Assembly: GCF_003851125.1 (NCBI RefSeq) | Contig: NZ_BGOW01000020.1 | Coordinates: 1 to 64,000, forward strand | Direction of reading: 5' to 3' | Length of the DNA stretch: 64,000 nt | From: Sulfuriferula multivorans | GTDB taxonomy: Bacteria; Pseudomonadota; Gammaproteobacteria; Burkholderiales; Sulfuriferulaceae | Shown here: piece after piece, positions 31,712 to 39,578 of the stretch | Numbering within the stretch: position 1 is the first letter of the stretch | Layout: each line of letters opens with the position of its first letter | Notes under the pieces: generated by a model | Seen by the model: the letters and a program-made list of their open reading frames with translations, nothing else | What the model was told of the DNA's origin: nothing | Databases searched by the model: none | Translations under genes and position numbers: made by a program

Positions 31712-33877
31712 TCAGCCTGTACGGCGTTTTCTCTCGCCTTCCTCCTTTCTTGCATCGTTTTCTTCCTTGATCCGTTGCAACTCTTCGCGGCGGCCTTTCT
31801 CGGCTTCACGCTTGCGCGACGCCTCCTTTTCCGCGGCTTCGCGCCTTTCCGCTACAGCGCGCGCCAAGGCTTCCCGACGTTCCGAAGTCGCGGCATCCGG
31901 CCCGGCGCCTTTCAGCTCAGGAGGCGCGCGCCGGGCTTCGATCAACGGTGCGGACTGCGGGATACCCAAGGGGTTAAATGCTGATCCAGGCGCGGGAAGT
32001 GCCAGTGGCGATGCGGCATTGATGGCCTTTAGGGTGCCCTTGACGGGTTTCATGTACCCATTTTTTGCCTGAACGTGCGCTGCCGCTTGCTCGCTTGCCC
32101 CGGTAAACGGTAGGGCATCAATCGGCTTGCAGTCACATACATGGACATCGCCGTCATACACGGAGACCTGTGCAGCGGGGTTATCCGGGTGATACCAGAC
32201 AGCATATTTTTTATCACGAGCAGCCAGAGACAGGGCCGCGAATTGCTCGCTCCAAAATCGCTTCTTCCCGTATCCCTCAATCTGGAATTCAAATGTCGCT
32301 TCGGCCTTGTCCGGTTTCACCATCTTGACGGCCATCAACAGCAGGCGCATATGGGCAGGATCGGGCTTGCGGATATCGGCGGTCGGCAGCATTTCCGCGT
32401 AAACTTCGGCCGGGGTGCGATTGTTCATGCCGTTGCCACGGTGCTTCTTTTCCATGTTGAAGTGGTGGAGCGCCTCTGCCAGCAAGGCACCAAGCAGCGC
32501 AATCGGCGCGGGCTTTTTCCCGTTGCAGTCTTCCGGTTTGGAAACCGTGTCCTTGCCAACGTAAGTGCCTTGAAACTCCTGGCGCTTGTCGAGATTGTCG
32601 GCAACCCACCTCCAAAATGATTCAATCGGCTTATCTCGCCCCCTGCCCGGTGGCGACCATTCCATTTTTACGCCCATTTGTGTTGCCACGCCCACAGGCT
32701 CAAACGGTTTCACGCCCCAGCGATAGCGGGTTTTCTGTTGACCGGTAAAAGTCTTGTTCGCATACTCCCGGCCGTTGTCGATCTTACATTTTCTCGGCAC
32801 GGCGCCGCAGTTTTCAACCGCATCGCGGAAGCAGGCCATTACTAGTTCACCGCACGGGTCTTTGTAGCCCTTGGCCGATAGCACCAAACGGGTTCGCACC
32901 TCCCGCCATACCACGACAAACGGGCGGCCTGTGCTGCCATCTGGCCATTCACACCTTACGTCCATCCGGCGACCGTCCGATTCCCACATTTCATGCAACG
33001 CAAGGCTGCTGTAATCCCGCTCTACCGTCGGAAAACTCGCCTCTAGCGCCTTTGGTCCCTGCCTGCCCAGGATCACCAGCGGGGCCGGTTCGGCTGCCAA
33101 GCGGCGCGATACCGTTTTGTTACTGGGGATCATCCACCCCTTACCCTCGCCTTCCTTGCGCGCTAGGCGGACAAGAACAGAGGTTTTGGTTTCGCTCGTT
33201 GTCAGGTGCCGTGCCAGAATCCATTCGTAAGCCTCCTCGGTGAATTCCGCGTCCTTACCCTGCCCCACATAGCGCGGGGCCAACAGCGGCAACCAGTTTT
33301 CACGCGGATGCCCATCAACCCGGACGCGATAGCGCCAAAGCGTGGCCTTGGACGCGCCGAATTGCGCCTTGATTGAAGCTACCGCCATTTCAACGGAAAC
33401 CCCTGAATCACGCATTTCATAAAATGAGTCAACGGCAGCCAGTGCTGCTTCGGCGCGGCGCTTAATCTTGCTGCCGTGCTTTTCGTAGGCAGCCCACAAC
33501 AGGCTGTATTCCTCGGCAGACTCGACGATGTTCGGGTTACGGTGGGTTTGCTTCCTCACCAGCGTGGCCACCGGGCCAGATTGCAACGAAACTATGCTGT
33601 TCGGATTGATAAAAGGATTGACCTTCAAAGCTTCGATTGCCTGGCTGGGCGTGCTGGCCTGTTGTTTTGCCCATTCCTGTTGCGCTTTTTTGGTCAGACT
33701 GGAAAGGAGGATTTGGTAACTGCCGCGCCCGTCGGACTCGTCTTTTCTGGCGGTGTATTTGCCGGCTTTGACGTGACGTTGTAGAGTTTTCTTGGAAATG
33801 CCAGAAAGTGAGGCGACTTCACTTGTGGCAAGCCAAACCTCATTACCCTGAATATTTGCGTTATCCATATGATTCAT
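31712..33877 (-). CDS. Mu A-like DDE transposase
   Basis: 721 residues. An N-terminal winged helix (LATSEVASLSGISKKTLQRHVKAG) binds DNA. The RNase H-like core carries acidic residues in ESDGRRMDV (~300), KIDNGREYANK (~366) and DKPIESFWRW (~420), the DDE triad. A beta-barrel follows, then a Glu/Arg-rich C-terminal helix (~650-720) of the kind that contacts MuB and ClpX. The family opens ends and joins them to target DNA. Length and motifs look intact, so the element may still transpose. Confidence 0.93.
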   Translation of the reverse strand: MNHMDNANIQGNEVWLATSEVASLSGISKKTLQRHVKAGKYTARKDESDGRGSYQILLSSLTKKAQQEWAKQQASTPSQAIEALKVNPFINPNSIVSLQSGPVATLVRKQTHRNPNIVESAEEYSLLWAAYEKHGSKIKRRAEAALAAVDSFYEMRDSGVSVEMAVASIKAQFGASKATLWRYRVRVDGHPRENWLPLLAPRYVGQGKDAEFTEEAYEWILARHLTTSETKTSVLVRLARKEGEGKGWMIPSNKTVSRRLAAEPAPLVILGRQGPKALEASFPTVERDYSSLALHEMWESDGRRMDVRCEWPDGSTGRPFVVVWREVRTRLVLSAKGYKDPCGELVMACFRDAVENCGAVPRKCKIDNGREYANKTFTGQQKTRYRWGVKPFEPVGVATQMGVKMEWSPPGRGRDKPIESFWRWVADNLDKRQEFQGTYVGKDTVSKPEDCNGKKPAPIALLGALLAEALHHFNMEKKHRGNGMNNRTPAEVYAEMLPTADIRKPDPAHMRLLLMAVKMVKPDKAEATFEFQIEGYGKKRFWSEQFAALSLAARDKKYAVWYHPDNPAAQVSVYDGDVHVCDCKPIDALPFTGASEQAAAHVQAKNGYMKPVKGTLKAINAASPLALPAPGSAFNPLGIPQSAPLIEARRAPPELKGAGPDAATSERREALARAVAERREAAEKEASRKREAEKGRREELQRIKEENDARKEEGERKRRTG

Positions 33878-33898
33878 TGTGTTTTTTTGTATGTCGCC

Positions 33899-34195
33899 TC
33901 ACTGAGGCGATTGAGGCGACATTAGGGTTGTGGATTTCGCCTCAAGTCGCCTCACGTCGTGGCATGCTTTTCCGGCTTCTGTTTTCCCCTCGTTGAAGCG
34001 TCGCCAAATTTGCCAACCGCGATCATTGCCTGAAAAATAGGCATCGAATTCGACTGTCCCAGCCCGGTAAGGAACGTGGATACGGCGGCCTTCAATCTTG
34101 AACAGCAACACGTCAATAGCCCCCTGGCGATACACGATGCTTCGCTTGTCTCCATGAGCAAGGGCGGCATCCACAATTGCTTCGGCGCGGCTCAT
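33899..34195 (-). CDS. Small phage early protein, function unknown
   Basis: 98 residues: helix AEAIVDAALAHGDKRSIVYRQG, beta-like VLLFKIEGRRIHVPYRAG, and a helical end (GWQIWRRFNEGKTEAGKA). Its ATG overlaps the Ner stop by 4 bases and the gene ends 21 bases before the transposase start. Its place between ner and A is used by small accessory genes in several Mu-like phages. Family not recognised. Confidence 0.6.
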   Translation of the reverse strand: MSRAEAIVDAALAHGDKRSIVYRQGAIDVLLFKIEGRRIHVPYRAGTVEFDAYFSGNDRGWQIWRRFNEGKTEAGKACHDVRRLEAKSTTLMSPQSPQ

Positions 34196-34410
34196 GATTG
34201 CGGCCCCTCGACAATCTCGCCATGTTTGATACCCAGCAAAACTGCGGCTTTGTGACTAACACCAATGCGCGCTTTCCGCCGATCGTTTAGCACTCCGTAA
34301 ACCACGCTAGGCGGTAAGCCGTGATCTTTCGACCACTTTGAAATGCTAATTCCTTTGCTGGCGAAATCTGCCAGCACGTCTTCGCGGGTTTTAAGCTGTT
34401 TCGTTTCCAT
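34192..34410 (-). CDS. ner: Ner-like DNA-binding regulator
   Basis: 72 residues with AGGAGG five bases before the ATG. The helix-turn-helix is GISISKWSKDHGLPPSVVYGVLNDRRKARIG, as in Ner/Cro-type phage proteins. In Mu, Ner shuts down early transcription and represses the repressor gene. It is first in the leftward early operon and diverges from the repressor across the operator region. Confidence 0.85.
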   Translation of the reverse strand: METKQLKTREDVLADFASKGISISKWSKDHGLPPSVVYGVLNDRRKARIGVSHKAAVLLGIKHGEIVEGPQS

Positions 34411-34442
34411 ATAGCCTCCTGTTATGATGGGTAATCACATAA

Positions 34443-34488
34443 TACGCATATGCGTACATTATGTACGAAATGTACGCATATGCGCACA
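34443..34488. promoter_or_regulatory. Paired palindromic operators between ner and the repressor gene
   Basis: TACGCATATGCGTA (34443-34456) is a perfect 14-bp palindrome. A second copy of the core, ACGCATATGCGC within TGTACGCATATGCGCACA (34471-34488), lies about 30 bases away, near three helical turns, on the same face of the helix. The element lies between two divergent regulators, where the phage repressor and Ner should bind. AT-rich -10-like sequence (CATAAT) overlaps the first copy. Confidence 0.7.
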
Positions 34489-34506
34489 TTCGGTCAAGAG
34501 GTTTTT

Positions 34507-35094
34507 ATGCCTGATTTTGGTAAACGGCTAAGGCAAGAGAGGCTGCGCCTTGGCTTCAGCCAAGCAATGTTTGCTGAAGCTTGCGGAATTAAAAGGACAG
34601 CTCAAACAACTTACGAGTCCGGGAAGCGCTCCCCGGATGTGGATTACCTTGAAGCGGCCGGAAATCTTGGCATTGATATTGATTACGTTATATTCGGTAT
34701 TCCAAATCCAGAAACGCCTGTGGATTGTCCGTTTGTTCAGGAACAGCATCTTGATTTGCAATACGTTTTTACGCTACAACATTGCCGGGATCATGCGGCG
34801 GGGGAAGGTTTAACAAGCTCACCTATGGCCGTTCGATGGTGGAAGGCGTGCGATGAATGTCCGAAAAACCCGATTAAGCACGGCCTTCCTATTGCACAGA
34901 CACCAGCGGATATAGACTGGCCTTTGCTCCTGGCATTACTAGAAGGGCTGGAAACGGCATTGCTAAGGGCGGGGCTGGCGATGGTGCCAGCGAAGAAAGC
35001 CCATGCCGTTGTAATGCTCTATCGCGCCTTCAAGGCCAGCGGCAAGGTCGATCAGAAGATCATTGAAGAAGCGGTCCAATTGGCAGCAGGCTGA
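34507..35094 (+). CDS. Phage repressor, XRE-type
   Basis: 195 residues. The N-terminal helix-turn-helix is GKRLRQERLRLGFSQAMFAEACGIKRTAQTTYESGKRSPD, then DYLEAAGNLGIDIDYVIFG, a classic XRE repressor layout. The C-terminal half is an oligomerisation region with a CDECP segment. ATG 34507 has AAGAGG upstream; the frame back to 34450 crosses the operators. It diverges from ner and would hold the element silent. Confidence 0.88.
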   Translation: MPDFGKRLRQERLRLGFSQAMFAEACGIKRTAQTTYESGKRSPDVDYLEAAGNLGIDIDYVIFGIPNPETPVDCPFVQEQHLDLQYVFTLQHCRDHAAGEGLTSSPMAVRWWKACDECPKNPIKHGLPIAQTPADIDWPLLLALLEGLETALLRAGLAMVPAKKAHAVVMLYRAFKASGKVDQKIIEEAVQLAAG

Positions 35095-35441
35095 GAGTTG
35101 CACCAGGTGGTTGTTTGCGTGGTGGTCGAATATGTCATTGCATAGCCAGGCGAACCGCCAGCCGTGCTTAACGGTCACTCTTTGTGGGGTATTTGGCACA
35201 ACCAATAGCAGCAAGCTACCATTTTCATGCTATTTTTTGTTTCATACCGTCTGACTATTTAACCGAAAACCGCTAAAATGTTTCAAACCTTAAAATGCGC
35301 TTACCTTGGGCTGAACTCAATATCCACGGACATCCCGGCTTATCCCTAGTCTTCCCACTTTTGTTTCAAATGATATGTCCCCCCCCAAACACCTGTCTGC
35401 TCTACTGCTTCCGACACTTACACATTACGATTCTTAATACT
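35095..35441. other. Intergenic region: element end and leader of the pigment operon
   Basis: No gene is supported over 347 bases. Three TGTTTCA motifs on the plus strand (35238, 35279, 35362) are inverted relative to those at the other end of the element; the last reads TGTTTCAAATGATATGTCC, close to the right-end repeats. The 9-mer TAAAATGCG at 35291 repeats the one at 24225. A run of eight C (35379-35386) lies 55 bases before the ACP start. The promoter of the aryl polyene operon should be here but I cannot point to it. Confidence 0.5.
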
Positions 35442-35732
35442 ATGCAAGATAATCATAAACCACCTGTATCCAGTACCGCCGAGTTGCAACATGAAGTTGC
35501 TGAACTGATGATTGAATGCTTGAACCTTGAAGTCGCTGCAGATCAAATCTCCGCTGATGCCCCCTTGTACGGTGAGGGCCTGGGTCTGGACTCCATTGAC
35601 GTGCTGGAAGTCGCGCTGATGGTATCCAAGCGTTATGGTCTCCAGCTGCGTGCTGACAGTGCCGACAATCAGCATATTTTCAGCTCGCTGCGCAGTCTTG
35701 CAGACTATATCGCAACGCAGAGAACCCGCTAA
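35442..35732 (+). CDS. Acyl carrier protein of the aryl polyene cluster
   Basis: 96 residues. The phosphopantetheine site is in GLGLDSIDVLEVAL (the Ser ~residue 50). The rest is the acidic four-helix ACP fold (LQHEVAELMIECLNLEVAADQISADAPLYGEG before it). It carries the growing polyene as a thioester. The longer frame to 35295 contains non-protein-like sequence, so ATG 35442 is chosen. It is first gene of the plus-strand operon and abuts the next gene with no gap. Confidence 0.9.
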   Translation: MQDNHKPPVSSTAELQHEVAELMIECLNLEVAADQISADAPLYGEGLGLDSIDVLEVALMVSKRYGLQLRADSADNQHIFSSLRSLADYIATQRTR

Positions 35733-36371
35733 ATGATGTTCCGCGTCCTGCGCTGGCTGGGCATTGCTGCGCTGGTGATCGGCTATTCGGTATTGGCTCA
35801 TTACACCAATGAATCCGCAAGCAACCCTAATTTGGGTGCATTGGTAGCCATTGCTCCGGTAGCCTTGATTGCACTGATCCTGGCCTGGCGCTCATCTCGG
35901 CGTATCGTGATGCTGGGCGTGCTGGTACTGGCGTGTGCCGCGTTGTGGTTTGGCTGGTCGACGCTGGAACACCATTTCGGCCTGGTTTACTGGCTGCAAT
36001 ATATGGCTATGCAGCTCATCCTGTTCATGACTTTTGCCCGCACTTTGATTGCCGGACGTCAACCGCTGTGTACCCGTTTTGCAGAAGCCGTGCATGCGCC
36101 CTTGACCCCACAGCACGAAAATTATGCACGCCAGGTGACCGTAGCCTGGACCCTGTTTTTTGCCATGATGGCGTTGATTTCGACTTTGCTGTTTTTTCTG
36201 GCGCCGCTGGCCGTATGGTCGGTTTTTTCCAATTTTCTGACCATCCCGCTGGTTGCGTTGATGTTCATTGCCGAATACTGGGTGCGCAGATGGGTATTAC
36301 CCGATTCTCAGAATATGCGCATCCTTGATGCGGTGCGTGCATTCCGGAATCACTCGGCGCGCCCACGCTAG
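35733..36371 (+). CDS. Aryl polyene cluster membrane protein (COG4648-like)
   Basis: 212 residues with five or six membrane helices (WLGIAALVIGYSVLAHY, LGALVAIAPVALIALILAW, IVMLGVLVLACAALWF, VAWTLFFAMMALISTLLFFLAPLAVWSVF). ENYARQVTVAW and a basic end stand between helices. Such proteins occur between the ACP and AMP-ligase genes of aryl polyene clusters; their role is unknown. ATG follows the ACP stop directly. Confidence 0.75.
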   Translation: MMFRVLRWLGIAALVIGYSVLAHYTNESASNPNLGALVAIAPVALIALILAWRSSRRIVMLGVLVLACAALWFGWSTLEHHFGLVYWLQYMAMQLILFMTFARTLIAGRQPLCTRFAEAVHAPLTPQHENYARQVTVAWTLFFAMMALISTLLFFLAPLAVWSVFSNFLTIPLVALMFIAEYWVRRWVLPDSQNMRILDAVRAFRNHSARPR

Positions 36372-36389
36372 TCTGACGTAGCCTTGATC

Positions 36390-37733
36390 ATGTCACGATT
36401 TCCGCTGGTATCTCACGTCTCCCCTGACAGCATTATCGCCTGGCGCACCGAGGGTGCCGTCACGCTGCGGCAGTTCCTCACCGAAGTCAGCCAGCTTGCC
36501 GCCCGGTTTCCCGCGAGGGGGCATCTGCTCAATATGTGCAGCGACCGTTACCGCTTCAGCGTGGGTCTGGCGGCCGCTATTGTGACCGGCAAAGTCAGTC
36601 TGTTGCCGTCAACCCACACACCGGAAACCGTGCGCCAGATCAAGGTTTTTGCCCCGGATGTGTTTTGTTTGACGGATAGCGATCTCTGCACGGTGGACCT
36701 GCCGTTACTGCGCTACCCGGTCATGAGCGGGAGTCAGGCTGAAGCATTTGCCATTCCGCAAATTGACGCCAGCCAGCGCATTGCGGTGGTATTCACTTCA
36801 GGCTCCACCGGTACGCCGCAACCGCATCCCAAAACCTGGGGTGCGCTGGTCAGCAGCGTGCAGGCCGAGGCAGCGCGACTGGGACTGCTGCACAATATCC
36901 CTCACACACTGATTGGTACCGTACCGCCGCAACACATGTACGGATTTGAATCCACGGTACTGATGGCATGGCATAGCGGCAACGCCCTCAGCCATGCGCA
37001 GCCGTTTTACCCGGCCGACATTTGTCAGGCGCTGGCGGCTGTGCCCACACCGCGCGTGCTGGTCTCTTCGCCCGTGCATCTGCGCGCCTTGCTGGATGCG
37101 GAGTTGGCATTGCCGGAGCTGGCACTGGTGGTATCCGCCACTGCTCCGCTGTCTGCCCAGCTGGCGCAGGACGTCGAGGCGCGTTGCCATGCGCCGCTCA
37201 TGGAAATCTATGGCAGCACCGAAACCGGCCTGATTGCCACCCGCCGCCCTGCCCAAAGCGAGGAATGGCGCCTGCTTCCCGGCATAAAATTGATTGCGGA
37301 TGGCGACAGCGTGTGCGCTTGCGGGGGTCACATCGAGACCATGATTGCGATGGGCGACATGCTGGAACCGGTCTCGGACGAGCATTTTTTACTGCACGGG
37401 CGCCTGGCCGATCTGGTCAATATCGCCGGCAAACGCCATTCGCTGACCAGCCTCAATCACCTGCTCAATTCCATTCCCGGTGTCGTGGACGGCGCCTTTT
37501 ACATGCCGGATGAATCCGGCAATGGCCACATTACGCGGCTGGCGGCTTTCGTGGTGGCGCCGGGGCTGCAGGCGCCCCGTCTACTCGCAGCCTTGCGCGA
37601 ACATATCGACCCGGTTTTCCTGCCGCGGCCATTATTGTTTGTCGAGGAATTGCCGCGCAACCGCACCGGGAAACTGCCGCGCGCAGCATTGCAGGCTCTG
37701 TTTCAGGCACATGCCGCACAAAAATCCGCATGA
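36390..37733 (+). CDS. AMP-dependent acyl-ACP/CoA ligase of the aryl polyene cluster
   Basis: 447 residues of the ANL superfamily. The A3 motif is VVFTSGSTGTPQPHPKTW, A5 is MEIYGSTETGLIATR, A7-like LHGRLADLVNIAGKR, and the final lysine loop RNRTGKLPR. It is shorter than usual at the start, as is normal for aryl polyene ligases. It should activate the aromatic starter acid (here probably 3- or 4-hydroxybenzoate from the chorismatase at 53066) and load it on the ACP. Overlaps the next gene by 4 bases. Confidence 0.88.
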   Translation: MSRFPLVSHVSPDSIIAWRTEGAVTLRQFLTEVSQLAARFPARGHLLNMCSDRYRFSVGLAAAIVTGKVSLLPSTHTPETVRQIKVFAPDVFCLTDSDLCTVDLPLLRYPVMSGSQAEAFAIPQIDASQRIAVVFTSGSTGTPQPHPKTWGALVSSVQAEAARLGLLHNIPHTLIGTVPPQHMYGFESTVLMAWHSGNALSHAQPFYPADICQALAAVPTPRVLVSSPVHLRALLDAELALPELALVVSATAPLSAQLAQDVEARCHAPLMEIYGSTETGLIATRRPAQSEEWRLLPGIKLIADGDSVCACGGHIETMIAMGDMLEPVSDEHFLLHGRLADLVNIAGKRHSLTSLNHLLNSIPGVVDGAFYMPDESGNGHITRLAAFVVAPGLQAPRLLAALREHIDPVFLPRPLLFVEELPRNRTGKLPRAALQALFQAHAAQKSA

Positions 37734-38035
37734 ATAACGCCATTCACTGGACCGTCCCGCTCGATCATCCCGCCTTTGCCGGCCATTTTCCAGGTACGCC
37801 CATCCTGCCCGGCGTGGTGCTGCTGGACACAGCGCTGCACGCCATTTCTGAGACGAGTGGAATCGAATTAAATGATTGCGAGATCAGCTTGGTCAAATTT
37901 CTAAGCCCAGCAAATCCGGGCGATGAGCTGGTGCTCCAGCACATCGTTTCAGCCGGCGGCGTCATCCGTTTCGAAATCGCCGCCGGTACACGCAAAATAG
38001 CCAGCGGAAGTATTGTGGCAAAATCGTCTGCATGA
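37730..38035 (+). CDS. Hotdog-fold 3-hydroxyacyl-ACP dehydratase (FabZ-like)
   Basis: 101 residues with DHPAFAGHFPGTPILPGVVLLD, the FabA/FabZ catalytic motif (H of GHFPG). The second half forms the beta strands of a hotdog fold (EISLVKFLSPANPGDELVLQ). It removes water from 3-hydroxyacyl-ACP to make the conjugated double bonds. Shorter than FabZ (about 150), as aryl polyene versions often are. Coupled on both sides by 4-base overlaps. Confidence 0.85.
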   Translation: MNNAIHWTVPLDHPAFAGHFPGTPILPGVVLLDTALHAISETSGIELNDCEISLVKFLSPANPGDELVLQHIVSAGGVIRFEIAAGTRKIASGSIVAKSSA

Positions 38036-38973
38036 CCACTCGCTCGACTACCGACCACACGACCTGGGCGCACACACCGGAGCGCAGCAATATGCTGATG
38101 CTGCGGATCATGACGTGGATTTCCCTGCGGCTGGGGCGGCGTATTGCACGCGGGGTATTGCACCTGATCGCCAGCTATTTTGTGCTGTTTTCCCCCGGCA
38201 GTCGGCGCGCTTCCAGGAATTACCTGCAGCGCGCACTCGACCGCCCGGTCCGCTGGACGGATATGTACCGGCATTTTTTTACTTTTGCCGCCACCATCCA
38301 TGACCGCGTCTATCTGGTCAACCGCCGCTTCGACCTGTTCGATTTTGAGGTGCATGGCGAAGACACGCTGCGTCGCCTGATCGCCGACGGCAATGGCGTG
38401 TTCCTGATGGGGGCACACCTGGGCAGCTTTGAAGTGATCCGCGCGCTTGGCCGGAAAGATACGGATTTGCGCGTCGCCATGGTCATGCACGAAGATAACG
38501 CCCAAAAAATCAATGCCATGCTGGCGGCTATCAACCCTGAAGCGGTACAGGATATCATCGGCCTGGGCCACATCGATTCCATGCTCCAGGTGCGCGAGCG
38601 GCTGGATGAAGGCTGTGTCGTCGGCATGCTCGCCGATCGCACTCCAGGCAATGACACCCTGTACCCGGTGAATATTCTCGGCGCCCGCGCAAACTTGCCC
38701 ATCGGACCGTTTCGCATGGCGGCGTTGCTGCAACGGCCGGTGGTCTTCATGACCGGCCTGTATCTGGGCGGCAACCGTTACGCCATCCATTTCGATACGC
38801 TGGCGGATTTTTCGGACGTTCCTCGAGGTCAACGGGACGCTGCCCTACAGACGGCCATCTGTCGTTACGCAGCACTGCTCGATCAATATTGCCGCAAGAC
38901 TCCCTATAACTGGTTTAACTTTTTCGATTTCTGGCAGACCGCACCCACAACCATGCCTCCAAAGTCATCATGA
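38032..38973 (+). CDS. Lipid A-type acyltransferase (LpxL/HtrB family) of the cluster
   Basis: 313 residues. An N-terminal membrane helix region (MLRIMTWISLRLGRRIARGVLHLIASYFVLF) precedes the LpxL-like fold. The catalytic motif is G-A-H-L-G-S-F-E (H-x4-E), with GMLADRTPGND and LPIGPFRMAALLQRPVVFM further on. In aryl polyene clusters this enzyme probably joins the polyene to its lipid anchor at the inner membrane. Overlaps both neighbours by 4 bases. Confidence 0.88.
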   Translation: MTTRSTTDHTTWAHTPERSNMLMLRIMTWISLRLGRRIARGVLHLIASYFVLFSPGSRRASRNYLQRALDRPVRWTDMYRHFFTFAATIHDRVYLVNRRFDLFDFEVHGEDTLRRLIADGNGVFLMGAHLGSFEVIRALGRKDTDLRVAMVMHEDNAQKINAMLAAINPEAVQDIIGLGHIDSMLQVRERLDEGCVVGMLADRTPGNDTLYPVNILGARANLPIGPFRMAALLQRPVVFMTGLYLGGNRYAIHFDTLADFSDVPRGQRDAALQTAICRYAALLDQYCRKTPYNWFNFFDFWQTAPTTMPPKSS

Positions 38974-39578
38974 TTACAACACCGCCCTCCTCCCTTTCAC
39001 TGACTGCCTCCACTCGCCTGCTCGTGGTGCTGGCCATGATGTTATTGCCTGCGATAAGTCACGCCGCCAACTGGGATATCGACCAACTGATGCAGGGGTT
39101 GGCGCAAATTCGCACCGGCCAGGCCAGTTTTGTCGAAAAGAAAACCATCGCCATGCTCGACCGGCCGGTGGAATCGTCCGGCGAACTGTTTTACAGGGCG
39201 CCTGACCATCTGGAAAAACGCACCCTCAAACCCAAACCTGAATCCATGATTGTGGATGGCGGCAAGCTCGTCATCGAACGCGGACAAAAGAAATATCGCC
39301 TGCAACTGGAGGATTACCCTGAGCTGGCTGCTTTTATCGACAGCATACGCGGCACGCTGGCGGGTGACCGCAAGGCGCTGGAGCGTAATTATCGACTCAG
39401 CCTGGACGGCACTGCCGAACACTGGACGCTGCAACTTGTACCCATCGATGAAAAAATGCAGGCAGTGGTAAAACGCATCCAGATCGCCGGGGTGCGGGAC
39501 GCAGTGCGCAGCATGGAAATCACCCAGGCCGACGGCGACAGCTCGCAGATGCTGATCGAAAAAATGGCTACGCCGTGA
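38970..39578 (+). CDS. LolA-like periplasmic lipoprotein carrier
   Basis: 202 residues. A signal peptide ends at ISHA-A (~33). The mature part (LMQGLAQIRTGQASFVEKKTIAMLDRPVESSGELFYRAPDHLEKRT) is the LolA beta-barrel start. It may carry the pigment lipid through the periplasm to the outer membrane. Its stop overlaps the GTG start of the exporter. Confidence 0.82.
   Translation: MITTPPSSLSLTASTRLLVVLAMMLLPAISHAANWDIDQLMQGLAQIRTGQASFVEKKTIAMLDRPVESSGELFYRAPDHLEKRTLKPKPESMIVDGGKLVIERGQKKYRLQLEDYPELAAFIDSIRGTLAGDRKALERNYRLSLDGTAEHWTLQLVPIDEKMQAVVKRIQIAGVRDAVRSMEITQADGDSSQMLIEKMATP

Larger units (their letters stand above)
24234..35290 (-). mobile_element. Compact Mu-like transposable element without capsid genes
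   Basis: About 11 kb in Mu order: repressor (divergent), Ner, transposase A, ATPase B, small early genes, GemA, Mor, then four tightly packed genes and a tape measure protein. Mu-type elements transpose replicatively with A and B. Missing are recognisable lysis, terminase, portal, protease, capsid, sheath, tube and baseplate genes. The boundaries given are between two copies of TAAAATGCG (24225-24233 and 35291-35299), which could be a target duplication. However the proposed right side does not end in CA as in Mu, and Mu makes 5-bp duplications, so the exact ends are uncertain by up to ~100 bases. Confidence 0.65.

Noticed and set aside
24234-35290. Idea that the element is a tailocin (phage-tail bacteriocin)
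   Set aside because: No sheath, tube, baseplate, fibre or lysis genes are present, so no tail particle could form from it alone.
24162-35400. Idea that the Mu-like element integrated at dif by XerCD (IMEX type)
   Set aside because: No second dif-like site is seen at the other end, and the element has its own DDE transposase.
35295-35441. N-terminal extension of the ACP
   Set aside because: Residues are not ACP-like; the fold begins at ATG 35442.
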